A stretch of 64,000 nucleotides of DNA from Symsagittifera roscoffensis (lineage: Eukaryota; Xenacoelomorpha; Acoela; Convolutidae): assembly GCF_963678635.1 (NCBI RefSeq), contig NC_087065.1, forward strand, positions 30,568,252 through 30,632,251, given 5' to 3'. Below the pieces are notes generated by a model. That model did no database searches. It was not told the origin of the DNA and saw only the letters and a program-made list of their open reading frames with translations. Made by a program: the position numbers and the translations under genes. This document shows positions 60,258 to 64,000 of the stretch, one piece after another (the stretch's first letter is position 1; every line of letters starts with the position of its first letter).

Positions 60258-62054
60258 GATGAGCTGAAAGGGCAAGTGAGTCTTGAATGTGGTTCGTGGG
60301 ACGATCCCTCGAGAACTAGCTTAGTAACCATGTCGGAGCTCATGAAGCCTTCATGGTGCCCACACCCAAACGCCGGTTTGATATGGGACATGACGGCCGA
60401 CGTCGCACTAGAGTTGGATAATGATGGGAGTCTACACGACTTAGCCGTGATACACCATCTATTGGCTCTGAAAATAAAAAAGCAGGATGACAGAAGACGC
60501 ACGGGACCATTTGAAGGGAGTTTTCCAAGCGATTGGATGAATGAGGGCACTTGCATAGCTTCCAGCTGCGAAGGAAATGTGTGTGAGAACGGTCACTGCT
60601 TAAAAACGTTGAGTGAACAACACCGCCAACTAGCCAAATTGTATGGAAGATTGAGTATGTCGGACAAAAGTGAGATGGAATTGACTGCGGATTGCCATGG
60701 AGTGGAGGAAGTGTACCTGATGACCGCCTTGAAATTTTACAGCATGGTCAACTTGATTGAGTCATTGAAACGCCTGAAGCGTGCTCATGAATGGTCACAA
60801 TCTTTAGTAGGGAACTGTTCCCTGGAACAGAAAATTGGAGTTTGGCAAGACGCTCTGGAAAACGAGATGAATCTGAAAGATAGTGAGGCATATCGTAGAC
60901 CTGCAGGCTCGAAATATCTTGTGGGTTCAAGCTCTGCAGCATATTGTAACAGTAAATATTCTCATACATGGTAGTATTGGATGCGAGGACACAGCTGGTG
61001 TTGGTAGATCACATCTTCTCAGTACGGAAATGCGTGAGATTGGCCAGTATGTCGGAAAGTTTGAATGAATTGTTAACGAAGATCATTCGGCTGTGAGTAA
61101 CGGCTGTGAGTGTAACGAAGATGCAGTGGGAAACTTTATGAAGTTGAGTGAGGGTAATGTGAGTGAATTCCAAAAAAAGAAGGCGAGTATGGTATTACCG
61201 ACTGAATTCCCCACCTTAGATGAAAAGGTTGGAATGCATCAAATTAGGTGGAACTGTTGCTAGAAGCTTCAGGATACCGGACCTGGAGAAACATTTTGAT
61301 GACCCATGGTGAGTATCTCTACCACTGCCTGGCGCAGACGTTATGTTAACCCAAACGCGGAAACTTAATGTTCGAGTGGGACGTGTAGGAGTTGTTCTCT
61401 ACGGGATTGCCTGACCAAACCCAACGTATATCGAACGTGGTAGTTAGTGCCATGACTGCGGTGAGGTGGTTGAAAGCCAACGCGGGGACGAGCAAACAGG
61501 AGGTGACCATGCCGACACCTAAACAATTGAGTAACGTGAAATTTAACAACAATCTGGATCTTTTCAGGACCACCTGCAAAGTTCTGAAAATACCTACAGC
61601 GATCGAAAGGATATGGGCAAGACAAAAATTGACGCCTTGTTTCCGTGCTGTGATGACAGCATGGGTATTTTTTAAGCCTCATATGTCCCAAAATATGGAA
61701 GCCCATCAGTCCTTCCAATTAGATATAGTACCGGGAGTCTATAAGGAAGCATTCCTAATGCATAGGAACGCCGTGACGACCGCTCTGAAACGAGTAGCTG
61801 GGATGTCCTGTACCACGGAGAGCAAGAATAAAGAGGTCTTGCAAGCTGATCTGGAACAAAATGTGAGCCTGTGCTTGCACAGAAGCTTCTGCAGGATTCG
61901 AGAGCAGAAGGTAAACGTGAATTTAGCGCCCTGTTGCAAACAGAGACTGCCGGAACAATAAATTTGGTGCACGGCCCGCAATTCTTTTGACAAGCTGCAG
62001 AAAGTCCTGGAAGACAGCGAGATTGATGAACTAGAACAAGAAGCAATTGAGTGA
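60258..62054 (+). pseudogene. ORF3 C-terminal half, copy 5
   Basis: Frames 60276-60974 and 61392-61961. The premature TAA follows LPEQ at 61959 and the acidic tail continues to TGA 62052. Confidence 0.65.
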
Positions 62055-62768
62055 GAGTTGAAGACGAGACACGAAGTAGAATGGAAGGCAGCGAAAAATT
62101 AATTGTTGTAGTGTGTGGAAACTTGAACTAATGAACCAAGATTGATTATTGAAAGTTTTAAGCTTTTTGTTTTGTTGACGTTTGGTCAAACCAGATTTAG
62201 TTTTTGCCAGAAAAGGTTGTTAAAATCTGTCAATTGAATTGAAAAATTTGGTTGCTGTTTTTTATTGACATAGGCCTTAGGTGAGTATATTTACCTAATT
62301 GAACCTGACAGGAGTTTTCACTTCATTTCTTCACTTTATGGCGCCCTGGCAGGGTTTGGGCATGCTCGCTCGAAGAGGGTGAGTACATGATTACCTTTCC
62401 TAGCCACAGAGCTTCTCGATTTAAATATTGAGGACAACAGCATAATGAACAATTATACTTTGTGAATGACATCAAATTAATTTTAATGGGTGTGTGGCCG
62501 TGCCACGTACCAAATCTTTTTTGATCAGCAAGAGCGAGAACGGTGAAATGACGTTTATCTGGGACACTCTTCATAGTGCAAATTTTGTGAAAATGTTAGA
62601 AGACAAGGAAATGAAGTTCGATACCAATTATGACACGCAGTGAGTTGAGGTGACGTAGATAATTTTCATTTTCTAATGCGATTTGTAAGTTGAATATAGA
62701 AAACTGGATCACAACAACCCGGGGTTATGCGTTCAATTGGATTTTTGAAGGGGACTCTCCGTGGAGTA
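62055..62768 (+). other. 3' untranslated region of element B, right arm end
   Basis: Mirror of 36467-37187. It ends in a purine-rich GTGGAGTA before the LTR. Confidence 0.5.
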
Positions 62769-63284
62769 TGTGCCATTCCCCGGATTGGCACATTCGAACC
62801 CTCCGCCGAGAACGAAATGGACATTAGTGACGTTAGAGACAAATTCGTTTGAAAACTAGGCTCACATTATTGTGGAATTTTTAAACTTTAAAATTTTGAT
62901 TCTCAGCAGATTTCTTCTGAGAATTGCGGAACGGCCATTTTGAACAAAAAAGAAAAGAAAAACAGAACGAACGAAGACGCCGACAGAGCAAATTGTAATA
63001 AAGCAAGAAAAAAACGAAGTGTCTTAACATGAAGACAGCTGAAGCAGATAAGAAGAAAGGAGGCTTCAGTGAGACACCCGGAGTGGATACGTACCCTCCC
63101 GTGCCACGAGATTGGAGAGGTAAGAGCGTTACCACGGGAGGAGAACCGAATTAGACGCCCGGGACCCAGAAACTATCACATTGTGTGAGACTGTAATAGA
63201 TAATTTTCAGCTGCTGTGATTCCCTGAATTTTTTTTTAGTTTTTACTCCAATTTTACGTAGTTTTTCAGAGCATGAGTAGCTAG
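62769..63284 (+). repeat. Partial 3' LTR of element B, right arm
   Basis: Starts TGTGCCATTCCCC and mirrors 36466-35946. It is cut at the LINE in the same place as the left arm. Confidence 0.65.
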
Positions 63285-64000
63285 AGAGAAGAAGCAGAAG
63301 AAGAAGAAGAAGAAGAAGAAGAAGAAGAAAGAGTCACTCCCCTTAAATGAGAAATTAAGGCAAAAATAAAAACAAAAATAGCAAGTCAAGGTCGACAGTT
63401 TGAGCAGGCGCACTTCAAGAACACTAGTTCAGTTGATCAAAAGTTGACACAGTTCACTCTAAAAGAAGTTCCTTGGATCTTCTGTTGAAAGACTCGAGGG
63501 GAGCGAAGATGTCTACACCAAGACGAATCAACTCGTTTACAGATTTCTCAACGCGATGAAAGAAGAACTTCTCAGTCTGCAACTTCTTTGCTGTTCAAAT
63601 TGTGCAGAGGATGGTGGATTTCCGTCTGGTTGTCACCTTAAAAAAGAAATACGCAGAAAACGGCAATTCTGTAAGATCATGTAACATTTTGTAGAATAGT
63701 AACACATCGTTGAAAATAAGATGGTAACAGATAGGCAGAGTTTTCGTGAGAAATAACTGGTCTTTATAGGGTATTGAACCTTAACCCATTTCAGACACTT
63801 TCGATTGAAACTTTCAAGTTTTCGGATATAACATAATGAGGGAAACCAAACAGGGTATGCATAAAAAATGACAATCACTCTTTATACACATGTTAACAAA
63901 CAGGAGCTTGGTGGATTGAGAGAAAGTGAAAGGAAAATTGCGCCTGATAAAATGAAGTGATTGTTACATGATAACAGCTTAATTATTGATATGTGTCATC
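63285..64000 (-). pseudogene. LINE 3' end, right arm, continuing beyond the window
   Basis: Reverse-complement of 35259-35950. The frame 63878-63633 reads YAYPVWFPSLCYIRKLESF as in the left-arm LINE thumb region. The GAA/CTT tail at 63286-63332 is longer here. Confidence 0.85.

Larger units (their letters stand above)
59502..62637 (+). repeat. 3.1-kb unit, type a, copy 3
   Basis: 3,136 bp. The first part has type-a markers, but ORF3 codons in the second half (WLKANAG, PTAIER, TALKR) match type-b copy 4, so this unit looks recombinant. After TATGACACG the sequence runs on into CAGTGAGTTGAGG and the LTR, the parental 3' order. Confidence 0.85.
35259..64000. repeat. Giant inverted repeat, axis near 42824
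   Basis: Sequence from 42817 leftward reappears reverse-complemented from 42818 rightward. CTTCTGTCTA at 42791 pairs with 42848-42857. The leader, gag, BEL RT, polymerase fragment, ORF3 half, LTR and LINE follow in mirrored order. The last bases of the window (GATGACACATATCAATAATT on the complement) match 35259-35278. The right arm is longer because of internal tandem amplification and a few segments missing from the left arm. The spacer is essentially zero. The repeat may continue beyond the window. Confidence 0.9.

Noticed and set aside
47810-61960. Minus-strand frames in the tandem array (for example 48924-49301, 49255-49629)
   Set aside because: They mirror ORF3 coding in reverse; alignment with element A supports the plus strand in this arm.
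1-64000. tRNA, rRNA or other host RNA genes
   Set aside because: I looked for tRNA-like arms and conserved rRNA stretches and saw none that I could support by reading.

Overview
The window is animal genomic DNA made almost entirely of decayed and rearranged mobile elements. I see no ordinary single-copy host gene. The element types (BEL/Pao, Ty3/gypsy, a CR1-like LINE and a Polinton-type protein-primed DNA polymerase) fit a metazoan nuclear genome. The sequence alone does not let me name the clade.

Layout. 1-2433 holds no gene, only a weak coiled-coil gag-like remnant. 2434-9110 is a plus-strand BEL/Pao retrotransposon (gag, protease, reverse transcriptase, RNase H, integrase) full of stops, with a truncated 3' LTR. 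9819-33286 is best read as one giant minus-strand Ty3/gypsy element of about 23.5 kb ('element A'). It has LTR-like direct repeats of about 1.6-2.3 kb at both ends, a 1.6-kb leader, gag, protease, RT/RNase H and integrase. Downstream of pol comes an extra coding block of about 9 kb with three accessory genes. ORF1 is an intact 604-codon frame with SGNH-hydrolase motifs. ORF2 and ORF3 are long, broken and unrecognised. 33287-35950 is a 5'-truncated CR1-like LINE.

35259-64000 is a huge inverted repeat with its axis near 42824. Each arm reads outward from the axis as the same chimera ('element B'): element-A-type leader and gag N-terminus, a BEL/Pao RT fragment, a Polinton DNA polymerase B fragment, the C-terminal half of ORF3, and a 3' UTR with a partial LTR, followed by the LINE. 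The left arm is a single copy. In the right arm the polymerase-fragment/ORF3/3'-UTR part is amplified as 3.1-kb units of two alternating subtypes (a-b-a-b-a), together with a 6.2-kb tandem duplication. A 24-bp minisatellite sits in the leader of both arms. It appears to derive from one strand of a perfect 16-bp hairpin, which in element A is capped by a GAAA tetraloop in the sense RNA.

The most unusual content is the giant gypsy element with its unexplained accessory gene block, and the gypsy/BEL/Polinton chimera that keeps the leader, ORF3 C-terminus and 3' end while losing pol, and has been inverted and amplified. All boundaries come from reading and eye alignment, with no database search.
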